Shown in pieces: positions 50,420 to 61,160 of a stretch of DNA of 64,000 nucleotides. A program made the position numbers and the translations under genes. The notes below the pieces were generated by a model. It had not been told where the DNA came from. It made no database searches and worked only from the letters and a program-made list of their open reading frames with translations. The first letter of the stretch is position 1; every line of letters begins with the position of its first letter. The DNA comes from Otis tarda (Eukaryota; Chordata; Aves; Otidiformes; Otididae). The DNA is taken from positions 47,079,803-47,143,802 of the forward strand of contig CM048591.1 in NCBI GenBank assembly GCA_026413225.1, in the 5' to 3' direction.

Positions 50420-50598
50420 TGTTGTGGTTTTGTTTAGCGAGGGGGGGCCTAAGGTGGTAGCTTCTGTAGGAAACTGCTAGAAGTTGCTCCCCTTTGTTCA
50501 GTGGACTCGGCCGTGCCTAGGGCGGACCCACTGCTGGCCAAGGCCAAGCCGACTGGTGGCAGAATGTTCCGTGATAACGCTTCTGTGCTGCGATAACG

Positions 50599-50606
50599 TA
50601 CTTAAG
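50599..50606 (+). promoter_or_regulatory. TATA-like box of LTR copy 3
   Basis: TACTTAAG, one base different from TATTTAAG in copies 1 and 2, in the same context before AAGG. Confidence 0.5.
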
Positions 50607-50834
50607 AAGGGGAAAACAGAAAAAAAGAAGAGAGAAGAGAAGATGTGAAGAAGCTGAGCGGGGGCAGAGGCACAGAGGGGGAGGCATGGGCCTCATGGGC
50701 CTTGCAGGCCTCACCCTCTGGCCTCTTGCCAGGCAGCCAACTGGGCCCAACTTGGCCCAACCTGGCTGCAAGAAGCGGAGAGGAGATGAGCTGGATGATG
50801 TGAAGAGATTCTGAGAGGCGTCTGCCAGCCTGTT

Positions 50835-51215
50835 GTGAAGAACTTTTCTTGTCAGAGGAACGGCTGCAGATGCCAAGGTCAGTTCAGAAGGAGAGGGAGG
50901 AGTAATGCGGCTCCTGGCCAAGATTCCCCTGCAGCCTGTGGTGACGACCAGGGTGGAGCAGGTTGTCCCCCTGCAGCCCATGGAGGTCCATGGAGGAGCA
51001 GAGATCCACTTAGAGCCCGTGAAGGACCCCACACTGGGGGAGGTGGATGCCTGAAAGTGGCTGTGGCCCGTGGAGGGCCCACTAGGATAGCTGTGGAAGG
51101 GATGACCCACGCCGGAGCAGTTTCACAAAGGACTGTGACGTATGGGTGGGACCCCACAATGGACCAGAGGAGGAATGTGAGGAGTTCTTCCTCTGACCAT
51201 GAAGCAGCGGCATAA
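50835..51215 (+). other. sense-strand ORF inside LTR copy 3 (126 codons)
   Basis: Counterpart of the 133-codon ORF in copy 2. It has the same start (MKNFSCQRNGCRCQGQFRR) and the same end (SSSSDHEAAA), and is shorter by seven codons in frame. No domain is recognised. Retention in both copies may reflect recent origin rather than selection. Confidence 0.3.
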
Positions 51216-51373
51216 AACAATGTGTGATGAACTGACTGCAACCCCCATTTCCTCTCCCCCCCGTGCCGCTCGGGTTGGGGGGAAAGGTAGTAGAGATAAT
51301 GTTAAGCTTGGGAAGAGGGAGGGGTGGAGGGAGGTTATCTTGTTCTCTGTCTCATTATCCTGCTGTTTGTAGT

Positions 51374-51379
51374 AATAAA
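51374..51379 (+). terminator. LTR poly(A) signal AATAAA, copy 3
   Basis: AATAAA in agtaataaattag, at the same position as in the other two family A copies. Confidence 0.7.
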
Positions 51380-51561
51380 TTAGTAGTTTTCCCCAAGTCG
51401 AGTCTGTTTTGCTTGTAACGGTAACTTTAAGGATTTTCTCCCTGTCCTTATCTCAAACCTCGAGACGTTTTTCCTTATGTTATCTCTCTCTGTTCTCTCA
51501 GAGCATTGGGGAGTGAGAGAGAGACTGCATAGTCTGGTCCTGATCAGGGTGAACTACGACA

Positions 51562-51566
51562 GCATG
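51562..51566. repeat. 5-bp target-site duplication, right (gcatg)
   Basis: Exact partner of 50415-50419. Confidence 0.85.
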
Positions 51567-51761
51567 ATTTCTTAAAAATCAAACAAACAAAAAAACCCTA
51601 CTAGCACTTTTTCCCTGATTGTAAATTTAGGAGTAGAGTGTTGAGTGAGGATTAGCATGATTTTAAATGAGGCGTGGTGAAGATGCTATATATTTCAAGA
51701 GGAACTAAAGCTGTATGAGTTCATAATATAGTTGACTGACACAATCTCTTTGTGTCTGTAG

Positions 51762-51860
51762 GATGGTGAGTTCAAGCACCACACCTTTAAGAAGAGAACT
51801 CTTTCCTGTGCACCCTGTTTCACAGAATGGCATCAAAATGCAATTAATTCACACCCAAGA
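51762..51860 (+). CDS. candidate host coding exon, 99 bases, unidentified
   Basis: The block lies between a good acceptor (pyrimidine-rich caatctctttgtgtctgtag ending at 51761) and a near-perfect donor (AGA|GTAAGT, GT at 51861-51862). Its length is divisible by three. Two forward frames are open. One reads phase 0 and begins DGEFKHHTFKKRTLSC. The other is offset by one base and begins MVSSSTTPLRRELFPVHPV, ending QLIHTQ; its in-frame stop overlaps the donor, so it would be removed by splicing. The second frame has the more protein-like composition. I recognise neither product, and no neighbouring exon is visible. It lies only about 200 bases beyond LTR copy 3, which has the same orientation, so an LTR-driven transcript could in principle reach it. 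Confidence 0.4.
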
Positions 51861-52257
51861 GTAAGTATTAATGTACCTTAGGAAACAAAATGAGCAGTTG
51901 AAAGATAATATAGTATAGATGAGTTATTTTTTCCTTTTATCTATTTTTCATTTTTTTAAATTTTATGTTTTGTCACAGCTATCATTCTTCACCACTTACA
52001 AATCTGAGGTGTAGAAAATTAGTCATTGCATATACTTTTATCTTCCTCACTTACTATTGCTTCAGACAGAACCAACTGTTGTGGGGGTGCTTCCCAGGCC
52101 CATTTCTGGCAAACTAGGCTGCATAACACCATGAGTTCAAGTAGGAACATACATGTAACAGTGCATGTTAATGGTGCACCTAAAACCACTTGAGAGGGCA
52201 TTTATCCCAAAGTTGTCACTTGAAGAGCAAGAGAATAATCAACCACATTAAACAGTT
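51861..52257. other. non-coding DNA
   Basis: Sequence after the candidate exon. It is AT-rich to about 52010 and more balanced afterwards. I see nothing certain; the later part may belong to the GC-richer block that follows. Confidence 0.5.
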
Positions 52258-52855
52258 GTGGACAAATTACAAAGAGTCTTTTGCAGCAAAGGAGTTGACC
52301 TAAAGAGAGAGAATCATGAGAGGTTGCAGTGGTGGAAGGGACCTTGTTGTGGGAACAGACAGTCAAAGCTCAGGGTGATGCCACCTGAAGTCAACAGGGT
52401 GCCTCCCCACCTCTGCCCAGCCAGGCAGTGCATTCTCCCATGAGGTACCATAAGCAGCCTCTCCCACTGTGCACCAGGTCCGAGTACTAGGGGACCACGA
52501 AGGACTCATGCAGGGGTGCTGGCAGGGAGCTTGTGTGGTGGCTCCACCCCAGGAGGGTGTGCAGCTGGGGATCCGAGGAGGGGTGAGCCCTCATCACCTG
52601 GGGACTTCCCCAGAGAGGGCTGCAGGGGATTGCACTTCTTGGGATTAGTTAGAGAGGGGTGCTCAGAGATTTGTGGTTGTTTATCAGCATTTTGTAAAGG
52701 GCCTCTGGTGTGGTTTACGTGTTGCATTACCGATACTGATCTCAAATGTTTAGCTCACTCATTGGTGGTTAATTACATGTCATTACTAAATCAATAAACC
52801 ACTTCAGTCCCAATTTGGTTTAACAACATGAAATGAATATCTTTCGCCTGTGACA
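52258..52855 (+). other. GC-richer block with poly(A) signal, possible old LTR or terminal exon
   Basis: This stretch is clearly GC-richer than its surroundings (for example ggctccaccccaggagggtg near 52541) and leads to AATAAA at 52793-52798 and then about 55 AT-rich bases. That profile fits the R-U5 half of an LTR or a terminal exon. acagtt occurs on both sides (52252-52257 and 52853-52858), but the enclosed ends are not TG...CA, so I cannot prove an LTR. ORFs on both strands (52516-52797 +, 52745-52506 -) show no known domain. Confidence 0.3.
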
Positions 52856-54377
52856 GTTCATCACTCCTTATCATTCAGGAACAAGAAATGGATTCCCTAA
52901 TGTTTTTTAACATGTTACATTTTAAAATGTATTGTAGATCTTTGTTCCATGGGTACAAAACCATTATAGTCAACAGTCATGCTCAGCTTAGGCCACTATA
53001 ATTAAGAATCCAATGCCATATGCCTGTGGCTTTTAAACTTCTAGTTAATGTTATTTTCAATATTTTTGCAAAGGGACTCGTTTTACGAAACTCCCATAAC
53101 AAGAGTAACAGAGCTAAATCGACAGGTGTGACCATACAGACATTTCTCTTGCTGCTTTTTTCATTCACTTCTAGCCAAATCTTTCCCCAATTTCTTTCCC
53201 TTTTTTGTTTTACTGTATCTATCTAATTTTAGAAATGGAAAGAGAAGTATGCTTTTAAGTAGATTGTGTTTTCCCTTTTCAGAAAATTCTTCCTTCATTT
53301 CCATGAGCTCTCCAGATTATGCAGCCTCTTGATCTTTTCCAGACACTTGAACAGCAGGTGGGAAAACTAGCTAATTGTAGAGACGCATTTTAGAAACCGC
53401 ACGCAGATAAATATGTTGTTTTGGCATGCTTATTTTACGTAACTAAAGCAATGCTACATACAAGGTCTTATTGAAAAATACTGTCATAAAAAGACTCTCA
53501 CACATACACATACTGAGAGAGGGGCTTAGTTTACAAATGCAAAGGAAAATTATTTTAATGAAGATGCAAAAGTTTTATGAATTAAACCCTACATATTCTC
53601 AAGACTTCTATAACAAAATTACTGCCTCTCTTGTCACATGACAAACTATTTAATAAAATCTCATTTAGAAGATATCCCCAGGTGGCTCTGTTCTGCCATA
53701 CAAGAATCTTTTAATGCTTTTCATATTAAAAGATTTGAATCATTCTTGGAGTTAAGCCTGGGGGTCTATTATGAAATAATTACTCCTGGGAAACGAAGTG
53801 GGGCTGGTTCCAAATATTTAAGACCTTTTCAAAAAGTGCCCTTACAAATAACTTATTTTCAGTCCAATAGTTGCTTGTTCATTAAGAAATGCAGTAGATA
53901 TTCTATATATTGTGTGTCTGGATAGTTCCTGAAGCATGGGAAATGCAGACATCATAAAATGTGTCTGAAAGCAGTTTGAAAAAATAATTGGCTTGAGCCA
54001 GTTAGACTGAAAGATCCCTCAGGGAGAGACATGTCCCTTACCTTAAGGCTCGTATAAATCCTAGGTGGTGCATTCATTAAATGTCTCGTAAGAACTGGAC
54101 TGAAAGGTTGCTTTGTATGTTTGCACTTCCTGTTGGATCACACAGGTACAGGCAAAAATCAGCAGTATGACAGCTAGCTCTAAAAGCCACATGGCTACAT
54201 TATTCTGGGTAAATGCACACTAACTCTTTTTAATGAAGTCACGTGCGTCCACATAAAACCCAGCTGGTGCATCATGTGTCACATGCAGCTGGTACCACCA
54301 CGTAATATGAGCTCCTAGTATGCCAGATTCAACATACGCTTGCCTCTCCCTGTGTGTGTAGACTTGCCCCCTGACTT

Positions 54378-54411
54378 AAAATAAGTAAGTAAATAAATAA
54401 ATAAATAAATT
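54378..54411. repeat. (TAAA)n microsatellite
   Basis: Tandem taaa/taag units, including seven near-perfect copies. Confidence 0.85.
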
Positions 54412-54475
54412 TAAAAGTTAGAGCCTGATAGATACTGTGCTGGATTTTTTGCCTTTTTTAATGCTTTCTAGATTT

Positions 54476-54580
54476 AAAAAAAAAAAAAAAGAAAGAAAAG
54501 AAAAGAAAAAGAAAAAGAAAGAAAAAGAAAAAAACAAAACAAAACAAAACAAAACCAAAAAAAACCAAGAAACCAAAAAG
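54476..54580. repeat. A-rich purine tract: poly(A), (GAAA)n/(GAAAA)n, then (CAAAA)n
   Basis: An uninterrupted A/G run (54476-54533) of A15 followed by GAAA, GAAAA and GAAAAA units passes into four to five CAAAA units (about 54534-54556) and further A-rich sequence. The strong strand asymmetry could support triplex (H-DNA) structure. Confidence 0.85.
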
Positions 54581-57500
54581 CTTGGTTCTTGTTCTTAGAC
54601 CTGTTGGAAGGTAGTGAAAGTAAGGAAAGGGAAAGTCTAATGTAAGGTTAACGTGAGGTAAATTGTAAACAGAGAGGTTCTCCAGTAACACAAGAAACGT
54701 CACATTCTATACTAGTATGTGGAATTAATAGAAAAAGGAGAATACAATTTCCCTGCATCTAAACTAAATTCAAATGTATTGAATAGCCTCATAACTGACA
54801 GGTGTCAACAACCTGCATCAGTGACTGCAGTACAGTCAGACTTTGAGCCTTCAGCTCTGCCTGAGAAATCAAGAGACAAAATCTGATACCACACCTTCCT
54901 CACAAAACTTGTGCCAATACTAAGCATAGGGAATCTGAAATAGTCTCTTAAATTTGATCTGATGATTGACGAGAACTGTACATATAGCAATTGGCCCTCG
55001 TCTTTGAAGCATCTTGAGGTAAACTGAGTTTGCCCAAGCATCCCATTTTAGCTCTGTGCCAAAGCACCTTTTCTATGATAGTCTGACAGAACTAGAACTT
55101 ATAAAGGAAACAAAGAATCACCAGCTGAAAGAAAAACTGGGGAAAAAAAAAAAAAGACAAATTATGTAGGGATTACAAAATTCCTACAGAGACAAAAACT
55201 TAAATTTAATCTTATTGTAGAGTGGTTTTTTGTAATTATGCTATAAAATACACTCTCCACTACTGCTACATCGTACTGCGATTTTAGAAAATGAAGTCCT
55301 GGTTTGATAATGTTTCAAGGTCTGAATATGCAGAAAAACACTTAGCTAAGGAAAGCTTAGAGTGCTGTTATACCTCAAGTGTTAAATTTCTTTACCTTCT
55401 TCCTCTCAGCATCACTGATATCAGAGATACTATTCCATAGGTCCCATTCACTTGATACTGTACAGAACCTGGAAGTTCACTGAGGTGTCTAAAATATTCT
55501 TATTGGTAAACTACACTATTTCTGTAGAAGGTGGATACTTTTAATTTGTAGGTACCATTAAAACACTTTTAAAAAACTTTGTCCTGAGATTATTTCATGG
55601 AAATTAAAAACCTTTTTACTTCCCAGACTGTGAGAACACATATCTTCAGAACTAGCTCAAGTCCAACACCTCTGAAGGGCTGGCACTCATTTCAGAAACC
55701 TGCTGTGGGATTCTGGAATTTCAAACATCTTTCCTCCAGCTGAACTATTTTGCTATTCAGGCGACCCAAAATAAGCCATTTTCAAATTCTGCAGAATTAC
55801 TGGTGTTATTGAAACACGCTACTTGGAGGGATTTTTGAGATCTAAAATATATAATGATTGTAATTTATTTTGAACACTGCAGTTATATGAGTCCCAAACA
55901 GTTCAACCAAGTTGAACTTCACCTTGCAGCCTGGGCCTTCAGCATGATAATTTGTATACTTGACATTATAAAAAAGGCGATATCTAGAGTCATAGGACTA
56001 TTGTGGAAAATATTTCCAAGAGCATTTTTCGCAACTAACATCCTTCAAATGACTTGCAAATACAGCTCTTGTTGATCTCAACTAACCAGCAGTGTTGTGC
56101 CTCCTTTCTTTGTCTCAGGTTTGGAGTCTTTTCCTTTACATACTCAGCTTTTTAAAAATTGAACATATACTCAAGTTCCTCTTCACTATTTTCATGTTAA
56201 TGTACTTTAACTTTTAGAAAAAAAAAAAGAAAGCAAAGAAACATGTACTCATTTTGAAGGAAAGATTTCTGGCGGGTCACAACAATCTGGGTAGTATCAT
56301 ATGGGCAGAAAGTAAAACGAAAAACAACACAATTCACTATACTATAATAAAAGGTATTTTTGGCATTATACACCTTTCAGGAGCCAAATTATCCTCTTTT
56401 TAATATGCATAATTGTTAGAGGATTAATCAGTATATGTACATCATGGAGACTCCTTAAAATGTAGGTTTTAAAATAATGTAATTCTATTCTGTCTTACAC
56501 ATTTCAATACATATTTTTTTCCTGATAATGTCTCCAAAAAAAGGTCCATCTTTGCAATAACCAGCTAGATAAACAAGTTGGAGAATTTGTCCCTCGCCTG
56601 TTGTTTCTGTCTCTCTAGATACACAAGGGGGCACTTAATCATTTAAACTTTCCTACAACATGAGCACAGTTAAAGGACACTTTCAGAAGCACACAATATT
56701 TTCTGTAATACCCCAGTAAGTGTGGGGAGCATAGGAATTCTTAGAATACGAACTACCCAAGTATGTGCATTTCTAGCCACCTAAATACTGTTAGAAAGCT
56801 GACTCTTCTCTGTATAACAGTATAAAAATGTCCAGCTAAATCAAGTTCTCACAAAACAATCGGTGGACAGAACCCTAAAGCTGAAAAAAAAAAATTTAAG
56901 AAATCATGCAGTCATGAACTTTCTCAAGAACTCGTGCTTTTTTGTTGGTTTTTTTTTTTTTTTGTTTAATGAGAAGATTGTCTGAAGATAAAGACAACTA
57001 CAAAAAGCAATTTTGTGGCAGCTTTGGAGTTGCCTGGTACGGACACTCGTGTCTGGCACACACTACAGGATAGTACACTAGGAGCTAAAAGAGGTGTACA
57101 CCCACACTCCCAATGCCTTGCTGGAAGTGTTAAGTATCTGTCGGTTCAGCAGACCTGCAATAACCATCTGGTCTACTTTTTTTTTTTGGATGCTTCAAGC
57201 TCCTCCAATGTATTGATCTGCAATTTCTTTTACATAAGTCTTGTTCCTTTCCTTCATTATGGAGGAATGATATTTATATTCCAGTGTGACCACTGTTGCA
57301 TTCCTGCAGTATTGAGAGCAACAGGCACAAAGATATGTATGTTTCTCTGTTTGTTAATTCATTTGTTTCTCTATTTCTACCACAATTAGATTTCTGCCAC
57401 TTTGTTAAAGGTCAGGTTTCAATACAAAGGCTCTACCATCCTACTGTCTGACACAGTTAATAATAAAGCAGATAAACAAGCCAAAATTGCCTGCAGGGTA

Positions 57501-59439
57501 CAAACATTTATTTACCTTCTGTTGACCTAAACACGCACTTACCTTCTTTTGATCCTTTGCTATGTTGTCCCACTGCACATATTCTGTTATATCACTTATC
57601 ATCATGGCCAGCAATCCAGCAAAAATCCAAAGTTTAGTCAGTTACTCTGCTTGATGTTGATCTCTCTGTTATAAAATATAACATGTCACATAAGCAATAC
57701 AGTAACATTTTCAATAATTTCAGATTGAAATCTCCTTTTAAAGAAACTATTTCAGACTGAGTGATTTTCTTTCTACCCAAACCTGTTTAGCATCATAAAC
57801 TTTATTGAGTGTAGGATGAAAGAAAAATCAGATTGTAGGCATTTCCTTATTTAAGGTATCTTACCATGTTCCCTTTTGTAGGCATCTAAATACTGCTGTA
57901 AAGATCGTACATAGCAGTGTTAAAGGGCAAGCCCTCCTGGCCTTGCTAACTTAGGGTGTCAAATAAGAAAAAAGCACCTATACTACCTCTCCACTCCCCA
58001 GCCCACTCCCTGGAAAAAAAAAAAAGCTCTTTGTCTTAAGACATTGTAAGCATTTCTGTCTTCTGAAGGATCAGAATTCAACTTCTGACCATACAGAAAT
58101 AGATGTGTGTTCTTGGATTTTTGTTTACACACAGAAGTTTTTCTAAGTCCTACAGTAATACATACCAAAAATTTGTTTCCTGAGTTTTGAAAACTCACTT
58201 ATATACTTTGTCTATACTTGACTAGTAATTGCTTACAGATTCTAGTAAACTAATAAACTAACATGTGGAGTCTTCCAGACAATGGACGCAAACAGTACAA
58301 ACTTTTATTTTAAAGAAATGTAAAGACAAACCCATGACATGTTGCTACTCATTTCCTCTACTTCTGCAAAACCAAGTTTTACAGAAACCTAAACTTTGCA
58401 TGTAAGCTGACTTGACCTTTGGAATAATTGGCAGCTTAGCTTCTTCAGTTGTAACAGGCATCTCAATATGAGGAAAATAATTGCACAGTTGCAACATCAC
58501 TGAGAATATAACAGAATATAATTACGTAACTTAGAGACCCAGTATGGAGATTTTACTTTACCAGCCAATCCTAGAACTTTTGAATTTCTGGTGCTGTTTT
58601 TAGACACCCTTATGACACTTAAGAAGTTGTTGCAAACAACATACTTAGTTTTAAGTGCACATTAAAAGCAGAACAAATAAAGAAAGGAAATAAGTTTAAA
58701 AGTTCCTCTTTTAGGAGACAGCAATTGCTGTTGACATCAGCAACTTACTGATCTTTGAATGAAACAGAAGATTACTGGAAAACAACCCCTACCAGTAAGC
58801 TATTTGCACAATGCCTTTTTATTGCCATCACTGAAATAAAGTAAATGATACTAAAAGCTGTTACTGATATAGCATCAAAGTTCATCCCCTTTACTTTCAG
58901 CAACACCTAATATTTAAGCACAAGAGCATGAAAAAAATAATAAGGGAGGTTTAAATGACCTGAAATAAATTTAATTTGAAGTTTGCTACAGTTGAGCCAG
59001 TTGTCAGAGATAGTGCATTTCTCTGATAATTATTTTGTGAACTTGCATGTGACCATAAAGCAACAGAAGATAATGATTTGGGAAACACAGGAGATCTATC
59101 ACAGTCCTCAGAAAATATGAACTAGTACCTCCACTGGCTATAGTCTAGAGGTCTCCCACTTAAAGTAAGGAGTCCTGTCTTGTACATGACCTATGCTGTG
59201 TACTGTCAGTTCTCCTTCGTAGTAGCTCTTTAATGAATAATGAATATCAGTTTCTGTAGGAAAACATATAAAATATTTAAATTCAAAATTATCCGTTTTG
59301 ACCTGAAAGGAGACATTTCGGAATAGCAAGATATACTATCTGTTCGAAATCAAAAAGTACTAAAAATCTCCCAAACTATGATAACATAGATGTCACACAA
59401 AAGTGCTGGGTAAGTGTCAAACAGTTCCTAAACTAATTA

Positions 59440-60177
59440 TAGAGTCATAGAATTATAGAATCATTTAGATTGGAAAAGACCTTTAAAATCATTGAGTCCA
59501 ACTGTTAACCTAGCACTGCCAAGTCCCACTAAATCATGTCTCTAAGTGTCACACCTATAGGTCTTTTAAATACCTCCAGGGATAGTGACTGAATCACTTC
59601 CCTGGGCGGCCTGTTGCAATGCTTAACAACTCTTTCAGTGAAGAGTTGTTAAGCATAATATCCAATCTAAACCTCCTCTGCTGCAACTGGAGGCCATTTC
59701 CTCTCATCCTATCACTCATTACTTGGGAAAAGAGATCAACATCTGCCTTGCTCCAACCTCCTTTCAAGTAGTTGTAGAGAACAATAAGGTCTCCCCTCAG
59801 CCTCCTTTTCTCCAGAATAAATAACCCCAGTTCCCTCAGTCATCCTCAAAGGACATTTCTCTAGACTCTTTACTAGCTTCACTGGTCATCTTTGGACACA
59901 CTCCAGTACCTCAATGTCTTTCTTGTAGTGAGGGGCCCAAAGCTGAAATCTGTATTTGAAGTGCAACCTCACCAGTGCTGAGTACAGAGGGACAATCACT
60001 TCCATAGTCCTGCTGGCCACACTATTTCTGATACAAGCCAGGACGCTGTTGGCCTTCTTGGCCACCTGGGCACACTACTGGCTTATATTCAGTTGGCTGT
60101 TGATCAATACTCCCAGGTCCCTTTCTGCCAGGCAGCTTTCCCCACTCTTCCCCACTCTTCCCCAAGTGTTGTATGGG
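59440..60177 (-). mobile_element. old CR1 copy, 3' part (interrupted)
   Basis: A minus-strand CR1. Its tail (agagtcatagaattatagaatc from 59441), 3' UTR (agattggaaaagacctttaa) and decayed ORF2 C-terminal sequence run left to right. Landmarks include aggtctcccctcagcctcct (59789) and gtgaggggcccaaagctgaa. It is interrupted at 60177 by a plus-strand CR1 and resumes at 60951. Many substitutions and indels make it clearly older than the insert. Confidence 0.92.
60135..60166. repeat. short tandem repeat inside CR1
   Basis: An actcttcccc unit is repeated about two and a half times, just before the nested insertion point. Confidence 0.6.
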
Positions 60178-60950
60178 GAAGTTCAACTAGGCCAAGTGCA
60201 AGGTCCTGCACCTGGGTCCTGGCAATCCGAGGCAATATAGGCCAGGCGGGGAATGGATCGAGACTAGCCATGAGGAGAAGGACTTGGGAGTGCTGGTGGA
60301 CAAGGAGCTCAAGATGAGCCAGCAATGCACCCTTGTGCGCAATCGCATCGTGGGCTGCATCAAGAGGAGCATGGACAGCAGGTCGAGGGAGGTGATTCTC
60401 CCCCTCTACTCTGCCCTGGTGAGACTCCACCTGGAGTACTGTGTCCAGTTCTGAAGCCCCCAACATAAGAAGGACATGGACCAGTTGGAGAGTGTCCAGA
60501 GGAGGGCCACAAAGATGATCAAAGGGCTGGAGCACCTCTCCTATGAGGACAGGCTGAGAGAGTTGGGGCTGTTCAGCCTGGAGAAGGGGAGGCTCCAGGG
60601 AGACCTGATAGCGGTCTTCCAGTACCTCAAGGGGGCCTACAAGAAAGATGGGGAGAGACTGTTCAGTAGGGCCTGTTGTGATAGGACAAGGGGTAAGGGT
60701 TTTAAAATAGAGGGGGATAGATTTAGATTAGACATTAGGAAAAAATTTTTTACAATGAGAGTTGTAGAACACTGGAACAGATTGCCCAGAGAGGTGGTGG
60801 ATGCCCCATCCCTGGAAACGTTCAAGGCCAGGCTGGATGAGGCTCTGAGCAACCTGATCTAGTTGGGAATGTCCCTGCTTCTTGCAGGGGGATTGGACTA
60901 GATGACCTTTGAAGGTCCCTTCCAACCCTAACCATTCTGTGATTCTATGG
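60178..60950 (+). mobile_element. younger CR1 inserted inside the older CR1
   Basis: A 5'-truncated plus-strand CR1 starting in the RT C-terminal region (aagttcaactaggccaagtg) and ending with the 3' UTR and the tail attctgtgattctatgg. The host CR1 stops exactly at its left edge and resumes at its right edge. tatgg occurs at both junctions (60172-60176 and 60946-60950), either a short duplication or microhomology. It belongs to the same subfamily as 9752-10872. Confidence 0.93.
60179..60862 (+). pseudogene. CR1 ORF2 C-terminal remnant with premature stop
   Basis: The remnant covers the last part of CR1 ORF2, after the FADD box. Motifs in order are [45 protein letters not shown], then a TGA at 60452-60454 where the related copy at 9752 has Trp (TGG). 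It continues with the [17 protein letters not shown] stretch and ends ALSNLI at 60862. A small deletion after QQCTLV also removes residues present in the 9752 copy. It is dead. Confidence 0.9.
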
Positions 60951-61160
60951 AGTTATTGAGACCCAGTCACTGGACCCGGCACTTTTCTGTATTGCATCTC
61001 ATACAATTGGCCTTGGCTCATCAATCAGTCTGTCCAGGTCCCTCTGTAGAGCCTTCCTACCCTCAAGCAGATCAACACTCCTGCCCAACTTGCTGTCATT
61101 GCAACTTTACTGAAGGTGTACTTGATCCCTCCGAATCCAGTCCAAACTGAACAAATAAAA
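60951..61160 (-). mobile_element. old CR1 copy, 5' part (resumed)
   Basis: Continuation of the interrupted minus-strand CR1: cactggacccggcactt, ccaggtccctctgtagagcc (61035-61054), then tgaaggtgtacttgatccct before homology fades near 61160. The order continues correctly from the sequence left of the nested insert, which shows that the two pieces are one element. Confidence 0.88.

Larger units (their letters stand above)
50420..51561 (+). mobile_element. solo LTR, family A copy 3 (ERVL-like)
   Basis: A 1142-base LTR in plus orientation, from TGTTGTGGTTTTGTTTAGC at 50420 to CTACGACA at 51561, with an exact 5-bp duplication, gcatg. TATA-like TACTTAAG lies at 50599-50606 and AATAAA at 51374-51379, followed by the conserved segment with CCTTATCTCAAACC. 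Near the end, the palindrome is CCTGATCAGG instead of CCCGATCGGG. It lies in inverted orientation to copies 1 and 2 and is closest to copy 2. No internal viral sequence remains. Confidence 0.95.
52859..59439. other. non-coding DNA with simple repeats
   Basis: AT-rich unique sequence. It contains a (TAAA)n tract at 54378-54411, a long purine tract at 54476-54580 (listed separately), T runs near 56940-56963 and 57177-57188, and A runs at 55142-55155, 56218-56228 and 58015-58024. No gene is recognised. The 124-codon ORF at 57015-57389 has no family features. Confidence 0.6.

Noticed and set aside
24338-51566. A full provirus between LTR copies (for example copy 2 and copy 3, or copy 1 and copy 2)
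   Set aside because: Each LTR has its own different target duplication on both sides, and the DNA between them has no gag, pol or env similarity.
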